Shown here: in pieces, positions 9,501 to 21,713 of the stretch
Layout of the letters: each line of letters begins with the position of its first letter
How positions within the stretch are numbered: position 1 is the stretch's first letter
Assembly: GCF_040115645.1 (NCBI RefSeq)
Contig: NC_089573.1
Coordinates: forward strand, 1-64,000
Reading direction: 5' to 3'
Length of the DNA stretch: 64,000 nucleotides
DNA from: Euwallacea fornicatus
Taxonomy: Eukaryota > Arthropoda > Insecta > Coleoptera > Curculionidae
Position numbers and translations under genes: made by a program
Notes under the pieces: generated by a model
Database searches by the model: none
What the model saw: the letters and a program-made list of their open reading frames with translations, nothing else
What the model was told of the DNA's origin: nothing

Positions 9501-12150
9501 CTCATTTTTTTATATCCTTTGGTTAACCTAAAAAGGTTTGTATTAACATTTGTGCATTTACAAAAAAGAAAAATAATAAGTTCAAGTATTGGAATTATTT
9601 CTTAATGCAAATTGTAAATGTACTGTAAATCTACAGGGTGTTTGGTACTTCGATGCAAACGATGCAAATATTTAAAGGAATGAAGAAGAGAATTAAAATT
9701 ATTTTTTGGATGGACGTTTTGGTAATAATTTAGGTGATCTCACCTCCAGAATCAAATGTGTGTATTTACAGTGTGTTTCCTACATAATAGTAGGTGAAAA
9801 TTTAAGGGTTGGATTGTTCTTTGAGTAATTTTAAGTATTTTGTTCTTCAACAGTTTTAGGAAATTTTAAAATTAATTCATTTTAAATAATCCAGTGGGAA
9901 ACTGTAGCTGTAAATTTTGATAAATTTCGTATAAAACATTTTCCTTACCTTTAGGAAATACACTGTAAATAAATATTAAAAGAAATGTACATGTTGGGTG
10001 TAACTTAAGTGATGTCATTAATTTTAAGAGAAGGTTCCTTCTCATATTTTATGAAAAAATGTTCATTTCAACCTGTCCCCTAATTTGCATTAGTTTTATT
10101 AATTGTGCGGTTTAGCCCTGATTTTTTTTAAATTATAGAGCTGTATAAACTACACATTTTCATCGAAAATGGAATCGTACCTTTGATAAACTTTTTACGG
10201 ACTACCTCTGAAACAAATGAGTCAGTGTATGAATGTGTGTATGTTTACCAAAACAATAATAATATACGAGTAAAAATTCTCTCTACGTTGAACTTTCTAC
10301 TCAAATATAGTAACTATCTACTTGTTGTAAATAATGGTTTTTGTTAAAATAGCTGTGTAAGAAATGAAAGGAAATATCCTACATGTTATAATTTGTTTAA
10401 AGAAAAAATAATACATCTTTACAATGCGATGATACTAAAAAAATTGATAAAAAATAATATCTATAAAAACTTGAAGTTAAAAAAAAATAATTCCTTTTAT
10501 TTGTCTATATTTTACAGCTTCTTACGTTCCCTATAAAATTAAAAAAAAAACTAAACTAACCTTGAAGATGTTTTATTGTTAAAATGGATGAATGCCTACT
10601 TTTTCAATTAAAAAATTCAGTTATTAATGTAATACACACTTTGTATAACTGTTGTATTTTGAATTTTAAATTAGTTCCCTGTATAGAGACACTACTGCTG
10701 TATGATAGTAACCCTTTTTACTCGTACCTTGTTGGAAATAAGCACTCGATATTCAAATTAAATCAAATTTCTGTGCTTACCTTGGATATTTTCTTCTCCG
10801 ACAAGTTCTGCTCTCTGCTCTCTGCTTCTTTTTACCTTGTTTACGCCAAATGCACCTTACGAATTTACAAAATGCCATTTCAGCTGCTAAAAAAAAGTTA
10901 CTAAAAAATTATTAACAAATACCAACTCCCTGTTCCTGCTGAAAGAGTCGATGCCTATGAAACTTCGATGTATCCCTGGCCCCCCTTTGTCTTGTCAAAG
11001 TGAACCCGTGTATAAAACGTGTTCCGTGTTTGCTAAAGGGGGCAAACGATGACATCCTGCCTCTTCTTTAGTCATTCAGACTCTTTCGAGTCAAAGTTCT
11101 GGTCGAGCTAAACCTACCTACCTACTGAAAATGTGTTAAAGTGTGTCTTTTGTAAAAGCTAGATGTGTGAATCGATTGATGAGGAGCGAATTTAGGCAAA
11201 TGTGGAAATTTTTGCCCAAAATTTCCCTGTACCACTTGCTTGCTTGCTCGTTAAGGTTCTTCGAGAACCTTAAACTTGAAGTTGGTGGTGCAATCTTCTT
11301 TCTAGGTCCCCAGGATTTGAGGTGCTACGTCTTGTGAACCCTACGTTTTACCTATTTTAGCGAGTCGCCCCCTACCGTGTGTAGGTGACGCCCTCACTAC
11401 CTGCAGCCTCGATAACCATATCGAGCCACTTCCCACTGGTGTGCCTCCTTGCTGCTGCCAAGTTTTCCTCTTCTTTGCCCTGTTGAAGTTTTATTTCGGG
11501 TTCTTACCTTGTGTACCTCGACGTCCATTTTGAGCCCCCTTGTGTGAACGAACGATTCGAGGAGGATTTCGTGGACGACACGACGTACCTATATATTTTC
11601 ACTTTCACTCTAAACGTTTGAATCTGGATCTGCATCTTTCCTTTTGAAACTAGTGAATTGATTCGAGAACAAAGAAATAAGGAATGATGGATTATTCCTT
11701 TGTTCTGTTGTGAGGATTCCCCGTTAACTTTCCGACTTGTGACCGTCGGCTCCCTCTGAGATTGCCCTCCGGTACTGCTCGTGTGCTCGTGCTCGCTTTT
11801 TTACGATTCGATACGATTGGATTGGATTGGATTGGGTGGTTCTACCGGTAAATCCCGGATGAAGGCAAAAGGAAGGGTCCGTTCTGTCCCGTACCTACTT
11901 TGGTGGCAGAAAGGCAAAGGCAGAAAAGTAGAACAGAAAAGTAGAAAAGTGGACTTACTCAGATGTAATCCTCCGAGAAAAGGCACTGATTCACTATTTC
12001 ACTATTCACTCACTATTGTTCTGGCCACATTAAGTCGGTCCTCGCACTTGGCAGCTTCATCTTCAGCTTCGGAGATCCATCCCTGGAAAAGAAAGAAGGA
12101 AATGAGACAGATACCAATTCAAATCAGTTAGAATAATTCAAAATATTTTT
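6572..12150. other. Unit 1 remainder, no supportable gene
   Basis: This stretch is mixed non-coding DNA. It holds a block of A/G-rich sequence (about 6786-6870 and 7440-7520), a long AT-rich part (7500-10900) and a more GC-rich tail (10900-12130). Short ORFs at 7715, 8576, 8845 and 10584 recur in unit 2, but the last is broken by a one-base shift there, so I do not call them. The tail carries GATTGGATTGG-type microrepeats at about 11815. Confidence 0.6.
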
Positions 12151-12157
12151 ATATTTT

Positions 12158-12310
12158 TGGCGTGGATTCGTTTCTATTTTTCCATTTTCTGAACTAACCT
12201 GAGCTATTTCTCTTCTTTTTTTTTTAAACTAACCCGGGTTGTTTATTGTTTGTTTTCTGAACTAACCTGACTTACTTTCTAGTATGTTTCTTACCAACCC
12301 GGGTTGTCGT
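12158..12310. repeat. Unit 2 head with four internal telomere-like motifs
   Basis: Motifs at about 12192, 12223, 12259 and 12293 (gaactaacctgagc, aaactaacccgggtt, gaactaacctgact, accaacccgggtt) repeat the arrangement of the unit 1 head, but here they are 10 kb from the chromosome end. Their presence at the start of both units suggests that each unit was once next to a telomere, or that the head is a functional part of the unit. Confidence 0.75.
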
Positions 12311-12317
12311 GCTTAAT

Positions 12318-13620
12318 ACTAAATAAAACAACTGGAGGCAATTTCTTTGTTTCTTATTGCAAATACACAATTCCACAAACAAACAACAAAAAAAAATGGC
12401 AATAATTAAACAAATAACAACAATTAAAAACCTTATACTAATAAAATAGAATAAATAAAAGAAAAGAAATATAACAAAAAAGAACAAGATAAAATCAAAA
12501 TAAAATATATAAAAAATAAAGAAAAAACTTAAAATGAATAAAAGTAATATGAATTAAAAACAATTAAACCAAAAAGAATGATAAAAAAGAAAATAATAAA
12601 AGAAAAAGAATAAAAAGTACAGAAAAGAAAATAATAAAAAAAGAAAGAATAAAGAATAAGAATTAAAAAGAAAAAATAAAGAATAAGAATAAAAAAAGAA
12701 AGAATAAAAATTAAGAAAAGAAAATGAACAATGAAAAAAACGAATGAGAATAACAAATATAAAAATGAAGAAAGGAACATGAATAATAAGAAAACGAAAA
12801 AAAAAAATGAACAATTAAAACGGTAAAGAAAAGAAGATTATAAAAACGAAAGAACAAAATAGCAATTAAAAAATGAAAAACGAATGAGAACAAAAAAATA
12901 AAAATTAAGGAACATGAATAATAAGAAAACGAAGAAACAAAATAACAATTAAAAAATGAAAAAACGAATGAGAATAACAAATATAAAAACTAAGAAAGGA
13001 ACATGAATAATAAGAAAACGATAGAAATAAAAATGAACAATTAAAAAGGTAAAGAAATAGATTATAAAAACGAAAGAAGAAAATAAAAATAAAGAAAAGA
13101 AAATGAACAATGAAAAAAGTAAAGAAAAAAAGATAATAGAAACGAAAATATAAAAATTAAACATGATGAAAAAGAAAGAGAATAAAAAATAAAGTAAAGA
13201 AAATTAATAATAAAAAAATTGAAGAAAAAAGAAAGAAAACAAAATTAAAGAAAAATAAATGAATATTAAAAACCAAAAAGAAAAAATAAAAATATTTAAA
13301 ATAAAAAGAAATGATAAATAAAGAAAAAGAATAAAATATAAAAATTAGAAAGAGGAAAAATTAAGAAAACAATAAGTAGCAACAAATAAAAATTGATCAA
13401 GAGACAACAATAAATTTAAAATAAAATGATAATAAAACTGAAAGAGAAAAAATTAAAAATAAAGAAAGAAATAAGAATTACAAAATAAAAATAAAGACAA
13501 TAAGAATTTTAAAAAAATGATAAAAGAAAGATTTAAAAATAAAGAAAAGAAAATGAATAATAATAAAAAAATTAATAAATAAATATGTAATACAAATTAT
13601 ACAAATCAAATAAAAAAAAT
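12318..13620. repeat. Purine-only (A/G) tract in unit 2
   Basis: About 1.3 kb of A/G-rich sequence matches the tract at 2036-3385, with internal rearrangement of its sub-blocks. It ends in tacaaattatacaaatcaaa at about 13591. All ORFs in it are low-complexity frames on the C/T strand. Confidence 0.85.
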
Positions 13621-13629
13621 ATATATGTG

Positions 13630-14201
13630 TGTCGGAGATATGTTAGTTCTTAAGTTTTTAATGTAAAATTTGAGTTAGCAATGAGGCTGAAGAACAGGTT
13701 GACAGGTTGACGGGTTTATCGTGGAGATGAAGCAGTGTCGAACGAGGTCACTAGTCACTATTACCGACGCGATTAAGGGGGGCCGTGTGTGAAGTTTCGG
13801 TCCGTGGGAAAACCAGGACCAGGACGAACAAGTACCGTTCCCTTGAGTCGAGAGGACCACGGGGAATTAGAATGGAAACTGTGGAGAAGGCAGTAATTAA
13901 AAAGGGAAATGAATTCGTTAGTCATGCCTTACCGTCAATTTATTTAATGAAACGATCAAAATTATCGATGATGAAGAATATTCCTAATTCGTATCGATTG
14001 ATGGTATGATAAAAAAATAAAAACGAGGCTCACGAATTCACTACTGCTCGACGGCTACCTTCCTTTTTTTTAATTATTGTCTTCTTCGCGATTCCCATTC
14101 CATTTCCAATGGTACCTGTTCGTCCTGGTTTTCACGAATGGCCCTTATTGCTAACTCGCGTTGTACATTTCCACACTTCAGAACTGATAAATCTCCGACA
14201 T
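13630..14201. mobile_element. Foldback element A, unit 2
   Basis: Copy of the element at 4384-4956, with inverted ends tgtcggagat / atctccgaca. It is followed by a short TA run and the tacaaattatacaaatcaaa motif at about 14214. Confidence 0.7.
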
Positions 14202-14340
14202 ATATATATATGATACAAATTATACAAATCAAAGTTAAAAAAACAAAAAAATTTCAAGAGTACAGCGTGATTCTAGTTAAGGGGTACAAAAACAGATATC
14301 TTGAAATCGGAAGGAGGTCCTTACGACAAAAAAATAGACA

Positions 14341-15015
14341 GGATGTCCCACAAGTGTTTCATTATATTTCGGTGGGTAATAGTGCATTGGAAAATAATAT
14401 GACTCCCTATATAAACCATATTCCAATAACGCTTCGTTAAGAAGATACAAGATGATATGTTCAAAACCGTTTGAGATATGTAAGTGAAATTTGGCACGTT
14501 TTGAGAGTTAATGTAGACGCATTTATTTATGTAAAAGGGCTATTTTTCGTTTCGCCAGTGACGTGCGTACGGACACCTCTCGGCACATTTTTAAAGAAAA
14601 ACATGGTGCGCCACTGCTTTTTATCAAAATAAAAATTATTTTTAGAAGTTTAATTTCGTTTAGAAGAAAAATGCTCGCTCGACTCTTTTTCGTCCGACGT
14701 ATCGTTTGCCAGTAAAAAATTGAATACCGTCTATATGCACGATATTCTCTAAATGGTTTTAATAGTTAGTTAATAATAAGTTTGTTTTAAATATTATTAA
14801 TTTGCTATAACATTATAGAAATTGTTCAATACATAATCGAGCTCGCCTGTTCGTTGATACTCTGATACGTTGAAATATTCCAGGTGTGTTTTAAGTTTAA
14901 CACCCTGTATCTTCTTAATGAAGCATTATTGGAATATGGTTTATATGGGGAGTCATATTATTTTTCAATGTACTATTACCCACTGAAATATAATGAAACA
15001 CTTGTGGGACACCCT
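14341..15015. mobile_element. Foldback element B, unit 2
   Basis: Copy of 5091-5765. Arms are about 14341-14454 and 14901-15015. The interior is identical to the unit 1 copy over at least several hundred bases. The right end reads gggacaccctgtatat, which fixes the terminal consensus as ATACAGGGTGTCCC. Confidence 0.85.
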
Positions 15016-15022
15016 GTATATC

Positions 15023-15406
15023 CAGGGTGAGTCGGGAGGATCGTGCCAAACTTCGGGAGCGTGTCGTACGTGAAAAATAAATGTAAAAAAAAATTCTAAT
15101 GTTATCCGATTTTCGTTTGTTCGCGAGTTATGGCGTAAATAGAAATTTTCTAACTAGGATTCTATTTACCATAAGTGTACTTTTGGTATTGGTGATATTG
15201 ATGTATTATATTAATTGGCTTTCGAGGTCTTCAGACCTCACCCCACTACCCAACATTTACTATGATATCCAAACGTTAATTTATAATTTTTTTACGCCGT
15301 AACTTGTAAACAAACGAAAATCGGATAACGTTAGAATTTTCTTTTACTTTATTTTTCATATCTAACACGCTCCCAAAGTTTGGCACGATCCTCCTGACTC
15401 ATCCTA
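15023..15406. mobile_element. Foldback element C, unit 2
   Basis: Copy of 5773-6162, with outer ends agggtgagtcgggaggatcg and cgatcctcctgactcatcct. The recurring tacaaattatacaaatcaaa sequence follows at about 15414. Confidence 0.8.
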
Positions 15407-15575
15407 TACACAATACAAATTATACAAATCAAATTAAAAAATAAAAAATGATAAAAAAGAAAGAGAAAAAATAAATATCAAATTTAAAACATTTTAAACG
15501 TAAAAAAAATAAAGAAAAAAATTATAAAAATTGACGTACAAAGACAAAGGAATCGGCATAACGCGGCATCCGAGA

Positions 15576-15582
15576 TATATAA
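15576..15582 (+). promoter_or_regulatory. TATA box upstream of the MANATDETK ORF, unit 2
   Basis: gatatataaatccc lies 47 bp before the ATG at 15623, in the same position as in unit 1. About 60 bp of sequence around it are nearly identical between the units. Confidence 0.4.
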
Positions 15583-15622
15583 ATCCCTTTGTACACCGCT
15601 ACTGGACTGCGGTAACGTAATT

Positions 15623-15808
15623 ATGGCTAACGCAACTGACGAAACAAAAAATACTTACAAAACTACAGAACGAATAACGTTAATGTTAATTACGAAAATT
15701 CGTCACCCGAATAATCCACTGTACCACCCTTCCGACGAAAATATCAGACCGACTAGTACAAATACAAAAAAAGTGGAAAGACAAAGAGAAAAACTGGGGT
15801 GTCGTTGA
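15623..15808 (+). CDS. Small conserved ORF (MANATDETK protein), unit 2 copy
   Basis: A 61-codon ORF starts with MANATDETKNTYKTTERI and ends in KVERQREKLGCR. Relative to the unit 1 ORF it lacks four short internal segments and part of a lysine run, always in whole codons. It continues into about 120 bp that unit 1 has lost. It shares the TATA box and start context. There is no signal peptide or membrane segment; the N-terminal half is Thr/Asn-rich and the end is basic. A distant resemblance to the start of MADF domains is my only lead. It may be the more complete copy of a pseudogene. Confidence 0.35.
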   Translation: MANATDETKNTYKTTERITLMLITKIRHPNNPLYHPSDENIRPTSTNTKKVERQREKLGCR

Positions 15809-18800
15809 TGGACTGTGCATTCGCCAACAGACTAGAAACTCACATTACCTCGTACCAAACACGACTATGATTAAACACTACCCAGACGTAGACTAGATGT
15901 TGGATGTTTGATGTGCCTTGTGTGCTTGCACTTTTGTGCTGTGCTGTGCTGTAAATTTTGAGTATTGTTTGTTTTACTAGGGGGTGTGATTGGTACTGGT
16001 AGTTTTGAGGTGATTATTGTGGATGGTGCTGTTTGCGAGGATACGATTGCTATCGTTATGAATAATAAAAAAATAAAGAATAAAATGATAATAAAAACGA
16101 GAAAGAAAAAAATAAAAAAAGAATGAGAATAAAACACAAAAATTAAGAAAGGAACATGAATAATAATAAATTAAGGAAAAAAATGATAATAAAAACGAAA
16201 GAGAAATAAATTTAAAGAAAAAGGAAAAAAATGATAAAAACGAAAGAGAAAAAATTAATGAATATACTGGCGAGCATAAAATTCGGGTCACTTTAGTATT
16301 TTCGAAATTTTTGCCTTCCTAACTTCCAAAAAATTAAAAAAGAATAGCCTTTATCGATTCTGAGGTTCCTCAACCTTGTTAAGGGTAAATGGTAAAAATG
16401 GTGACAAAAACACGATCCTGTACCCAAATGACCGATGTATTGTACAGGTGCCCATTACCCAAGCACTGTAACATTTTTTAATACAATTTTGTGCTATCGA
16501 AAAAAACTCATAATGACATTAATATCGCGTATTTCTCCCTCTTTTTGCCTTTCTGCTGTTAGCGCAACTTGAAGTTAAAGAGAACATTTTTAACCAATTC
16601 GCCTAAAGTGAACAATTGAATGAAACTGACAAAGAGGATGCATAGATAATGAAGGTATTTTATCAATCTCTTTTTTTTCATGGTAGAACCATGCAGAACT
16701 GTAAACATTTTCCCAATGATCCGAAATTTCGTGAAGCGATGCCGGTATGCCAGCGAAGAATATCACTTCTCTTTCGATACGTTTATATTTGGAAATTTCG
16801 AAGTGACCCGAATTATATGCTCACCAGTGTATGAAAAATAAAGAAAAAATAAGAAGCAAAAAATAAAAAATGATAAAAAAAGAGAAAAAAATTAAAAAAT
16901 AAATAATAACCTGAACCTAGGAATATTCATACGTTGCCATTGTAAACGATGCCTATGTACGTTCCTCGTGTGACAAAAAATTATAAATATATTTTATTTA
17001 CTCTATGAATGTTAGTTCGTGTGTACCATGTCATGTATGTTACTCTATATCGTTCATTCTCCAGAAACTATAACGGTAAAATTATCATTTAAATAATTTA
17101 ATTGTGTCTTTTAGGGACTATCTGCAATGTGAACGACGTTGGTTTTTTTATTACTTCAGCTCAAATAAACTTTTGCCATATATTTTTTATTTTAATTTTG
17201 CTTCAAGTTCTGAGATATTTGCTGTTAAAAGTTCATCTTTGACTTGCTGTATTAGTTTTATATTAGTCTTTTTCTCTTGTAAAAAATAAAAAATTATAAT
17301 AAAATTTTTTTAAAAAATCCGTTCTGTTAGATGAGCTGTCTTAAACTGACATATTTTCTAAGGCAACTTGTAAAGTAACTTGTACTTCTAAATTATTATG
17401 ACGATGAAGAAATTCAAATAAATCAAGGACCGAATGAATTGTTAGAGTCGAACGATCGAAAAAATTAGAAAAGAAAAAGTTACGAGGAAAACGTGTGCTT
17501 TGGCTCCCATTTGTTACTACGTTTCCCGAACTTTGGCGAATGTTAGATGTTAGCCTGATCGAGCTATGCGTCACTGCAAAATTTCGTTAAAATATACCCA
17601 ATGTTAGTTATCGTTGCAAGTCACTTTTCGACTATCTCCGGTTAGCCGAGGTTCGCCAACTAATACCAGTTCGCCAACTAATACCAGACGCTACACCGTG
17701 TATATGCGAAATACGTCTTGAGTGGGAGTTTTCGATTTGTGTCGCGATGTCGACTTCGAAAAGTTAAGAGAAATCTCAAAAACCACCAAAAATCCTACTA
17801 TTCCTAAAATGCTGTGATTCTATTGTTATTGTTGTTGTTATTATTATTATATAAATCTTAAGTTCTACATGGAACATATTCATTCCTGTTTTTTATTCTC
17901 TTCTAGTTATATTTAGTAAGTGTAAAATTTGTATTGTTTGGTGTCAAAACCCAATTTTTAATTTAAAAAAATATATATTTTTTAAGTGAGTTTGTGAAGT
18001 GTTTCGTTTCGTTCAAATTTGAAAAACCGATTAAAAAGTGCAGGGACTGTTTCGATAATCCGTCAAGTTTGAGTTTTTTTAAAGAAAATGATACAGGGTT
18101 CCTGCTTGTCAGTTCTTATAACGTGAATGTAACAAAAAGAAAAGACAAAAACACGACGTGTCATAAAAATACTCTAAACTTGTATTAGTTAAAATATCTT
18201 GTCTAAAAAGTATGGAACGGAATGATTGTTTTGGAGTGGTAAAGAAGTCGTTTTGAGTTGTTTTTGATATTTCGGATTTCTGATAAATTTAACCTGAAGA
18301 TTCGTATTAAGAAAAGAAAAAGAAAACTCCTACTTGAGACTCGCCCCTTGTGCGAGGGTGTGAGGGAGGATTATTCACCCGATCCGTTCTTTAAAAGTTC
18401 GTTGCTAACTCGAATGATGACTACCCCGGAAAACGCTTAATCTAAACTTAAATACTAAATAAAATACAGGGTCGTTCACGCCATATCAGATACTCTGTGG
18501 AACGTATTGTAATCGACTTGAACGTTAGAGAGATTAATGTATTAAAGTTACGTTTCTACAAAATGTTATGTTTTGTTATTCGAAATTGAATCGATTCTTC
18601 GATTTCCAAATGAGATGAGTTTTGAAATTACTGAAAACTTGTTGTCAAATGGCGTGAACGATCTTGTACCTATGATATTTCTTCTCTGTAGGTGACGTGA
18701 ATCGGCTGTGAGAAAATCTTCTTTCTGTTCTTGTTTAAATCCTCCTTATCCACTGCAGAGTCTCGAAGCTATGTTGCTACGTTGCTGTTGTTTTTTGTCT

Positions 18801-21210
18801 TTGTGCTGCTGCTGCCGTCGTATTCTCCTCCTTCTCCTCCTCCTCCTCATTTTTCTATATCCTTTGGTTAACCTAAAAAGGCTTGTATCAACAATTGTGC
18901 ATTTACAAAACAAAAAGAAAAAAGTGAAGTATTGGAATTATTTCTTAATGCAAACTGTAAATCTACAGGGTGTTTGGTGTTTGTTACTTCGATGCAAACG
19001 ATGCAAATATTTAAAGGAATGAAGAAGAGAATTAAAATTATTTTTTGGATGGACGTTTTGGTAATAATGTAGGTGATCTTACCTCCAGAATCAAATGTGT
19101 GTATTTACAGTGTGTTTCCTACATAATAATAGGTGAATTAGTAGTTAGGGGTTGGATTGTTCTTTGAGTAATTTTAAGTATTTTGTTCTTCAACAGTTTT
19201 AGGTAATTTTAAAATTAATTCATTTAAAATAATCCAGTGAGAAACTGTAGCTGTAAATTTTGATAAGTTTCTAATAAAACATTTTCCTTACCTTTAGGAA
19301 ATACACTAAATAAATATTAAAAGAAATATACATGTTGGGTGCAACTTAAGTGATGTCATTAATTTTAAGAGAAGGTTCCTTCTCATATTTTATGAAAAAA
19401 TATTCATTTCAACCTGTCCCCTAATTTACATTAGTTTTATTAATTGTGCGGTTTAGCCCCAATTTTTTTTAAATTATAGAGCTGTATAAACTACACATTT
19501 TCATCGAAAATGGAATCGTACCTTTGATAAACTTTTTACGGACTAACTCTGAAACAAATGTGTATATGTTTACCAAAACAATAATAATATACAAGTAAAA
19601 ATTCTCTCTACGTTAAACTTTCTACTCAAATATAGTAACTATCTACTTGTTGTAAATAATGGTTTTTGTTAAAATAGCTGTGTAAAAAATTAAAGGAAAG
19701 ATCCTACACGTTATAATTTGTTTAAAGAAAAAATAACACATATTTACGATGATACTAAAAAATTGATAAAAAACAATATCTATAAAAACTTGAAGTTAAA
19801 AAAAATAATTCCTTTTATGTGTCTATATTTTACAGCTTCTTATGTTCTCTATAAAATTTAAAAAAAAACTAAATTTGAAGATGTTTTATTGTTAAAATGG
19901 ATGAATGCCTACTTTTTCAATTAAAAAATTCAGTTATTAATGTAATACACACTTTGTATTACTGTTGTATTTTGAATTTTAAATTAGTTCCCTGTATAGA
20001 GACCCTACTGCTGTATGATAGTAACCCTTTTTACTCGTACCTTGTTGGAAATAAGCACTCGATATTCAAATTAAAATCAAATTTCTGTGCTTACCTAGGA
20101 TATTTTCTTCTCCGACAAGTTCTGCTCTCTGCTCTCTGCTCCTTTTTACCTTGCTTACGCCAAATGTACCTTACCAATTTACCAAATGCCATTTCTGCTG
20201 CTAAAAAAAGTTACTAAATAATTATTAACAAATACCAACTCCCTGTTCCTGCTGAGAGAGTCCATGCCGATGAAACTTCGATGTATCCCTGGCCCCCCAT
20301 GATCTGTTCAAAGTGAACCCGTGTATAAAACGTGTTCCGTGTTTGCTAATGTTTGATAAAGGGGGCAAAGATGACATCCTGCCTCTTCGTTGGTCACTCA
20401 GACTCTTTCGAGTCAAAGTTCTGGTCGAGCTAAACCTACCTACCTACTGAAAATGTGTGAATCGATTAATAAGGAGCGAATTTAGGCAAATGTGGAAATT
20501 TTTGCCCAAAATTTACCTGTACCCCTTGCTTACTTGCTCGTTAAGGTTCTTCGAGAACCTTAAACTTGAAGTTGGTGGTGCCAATCTTCTTTCTAGGTCC
20601 CCAGGATTTGAGGTGCTGCGCCCTGTGAACCCTACGTTTTACCTATTTTAGCGAGTCGCCCCCTACCGTGTGTAGGTGACACCCTCACTACCTGCAGCCT
20701 CGATAACCATATCGAGCCACTTTCCAATGGTGTGCCCCCTTGCTGCTGCTAACCTGAACCAAATTTTCTCTTCTCTGCTCTGTTAAAGTTTTATTTTGGG
20801 TTCTTACCTGATGTACCTTAACGCCCCTTTTCCGATCCTCCGTCTCGGCCCCCATTTTGCCCCCCATCCCATTTTGAACCCCCCGTTCTGTCGACGACGT
20901 TTTTGTCATCTTTATTCCCTCTAAACGTTTGAATCTGGATCGTTCCTCTTGAAATAAGTGGATTGATCCGTTTTTGATTCAAGAACAAGGAATTAATCCT
21001 TTGTTCGTTACGTTGTGAGGATAGAACGGGTGGTTCCCGACGATTGCGTCGAATTGAATTGTAACGAATTGCCGTCTGGGACCTTCCCTTTCGCTGACTT
21101 TCCGACTTGTGACGATCAGCACCAGCTCCCTCTGAGATGGCCCTTCGGTACCGTTCGATTCCTATCGTGGCCGCAGATGGAACCACCGGTAAAAAACCGT
21201 CTCCTCGCAA
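15809..21210. other. Unit 2 remainder, no supportable gene
   Basis: This stretch matches 6572-11850 with many small indels. A second A/G-rich patch lies at about 16060-16260. ORFs conserved with unit 1 (17104, 17994, 18258, 19897) either lie in near-identical DNA, so conservation says nothing, or are broken by shifts. The tail (20200-21210) is GC-richer and holds open minus-strand frames of 70-130 codons without recognisable domains. Confidence 0.6.
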
Positions 21211-21226
21211 AATCCTAGAACTTAGA

Positions 21227-21616
21227 CTAGTAAAGTTTTCGGTGGCTGTCGCCGTCTTTTCCCTCGGGATCTGGACCAGTTAACGACAGCGGCACTTGTT
21301 GCTGCACCTCTTCGGGGGGCGTCGTGAACGAAGGCCTCATCGGTGCTGGCCCCATTGATGATTCCTCCGTTTGCCCGTTCACCGGGGGGCGACTCCGGCT
21401 TGTGGTCGTTGTTGTTCTGCCGGATCTAACAATTGGGTTAAGACCCCCAAAGAGGGGTCGGTCGAGAGGCCGACTCCTCGTCAAGGTACCTGGAGGGTTT
21501 CTTCTCCACGTATCTTTGCGTTGCGTCCGTTTCTCTGCCGGGCCCTCTTTGGGCCCGGTGTCGTACAGTGTTGCCGGATTGTGCAAGAAATCAAAAAAAT
21601 AAGGGAATTCTTCCAA
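21227..21616 (-). other. GC-rich block with open frames on both strands
   Basis: The block is clearly GC-richer than its surroundings and begins just inside unit 2. A 129-codon minus-strand frame (MEEFPYFF...) is rich in Pro, Thr, Arg and Gly, and plus-strand frames are also open across the same stretch, as expected from GC-rich sequence. There is no recognised domain and no clear splice pattern. It could be an exon, a fragment of a decayed element or a CpG-like island. Confidence 0.3.
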
Positions 21617-21628
21617 TGAATGCTTTTC

Positions 21629-21713
21629 TGAAAATTATTGGGTTTCCTCAATAATTTTCATCGTTGTGGATGTTGGGGGGTCAATTTGCATAAACGAATA
21701 ATGCAAATTAACC
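21629..21713. repeat. Two adjacent hairpins at the inner edge of the subtelomere
   Basis: Hairpin 1 has a perfect 12-bp stem, tgaaaattattg (21629-21640) with caataattttca (21649-21660), and an 8-nt loop. Hairpin 2 pairs ggtcaatttgcat (21679-21691) with atgcaaattaacc (21701-21713), with one mismatch and a 9-nt loop. G-rich and C-rich flanks (ttgggggg / caaccccc-like) could lengthen the second stem. Confidence 0.6.

Larger units (their letters stand above)
1835..12150. repeat. Subtelomeric unit 1 (distal copy of tandem pair)
   Basis: A composite block next to the telomere that recurs almost completely at 12151-21210. The offset is about 10.27 kb at the head and about 9.25-9.4 kb further in, because unit 1 carries an extra 1-kb segment (3385-4380). 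Similarity is interrupted by many small indels, but some stretches are identical: the interior of the second foldback (about 5281-5700) matches 14529-14950 line for line. The tail (about 11850-12150) has no counterpart in unit 2. I found no long ORF, reverse transcriptase or transposase in it. Confidence 0.9.
12151..21210. repeat. Subtelomeric unit 2 (proximal copy of tandem pair)
   Basis: This is the second copy of the block at 1835-12150 in the same orientation and order: telomere-like head, A/G tract, foldbacks A, B and C, TATA-preceded small ORF, AT-rich remainder, GC-richer tail. It lacks the 1-kb segment found in unit 1. Homology in the tail can be followed to about 21194 (accggtaaa, matching about 11848), after which the copies differ. 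The junction with unit 1 is about 12131-12158. Confidence 0.9.

Noticed and set aside
10584..10904. 106-codon ORF present in both units (also 19897-20217)
   Set aside because: A one-base shift changes the middle third of the protein between copies, so the frame is not under selection.
20748..20761. Short telomere-like ctaacctgaac in the unit 2 tail
   Set aside because: Eleven bases only, inside repetitive DNA; weak compared with the 15-mer at 38123. The similar taacctgaac at 7508 and 16906 is equally short.
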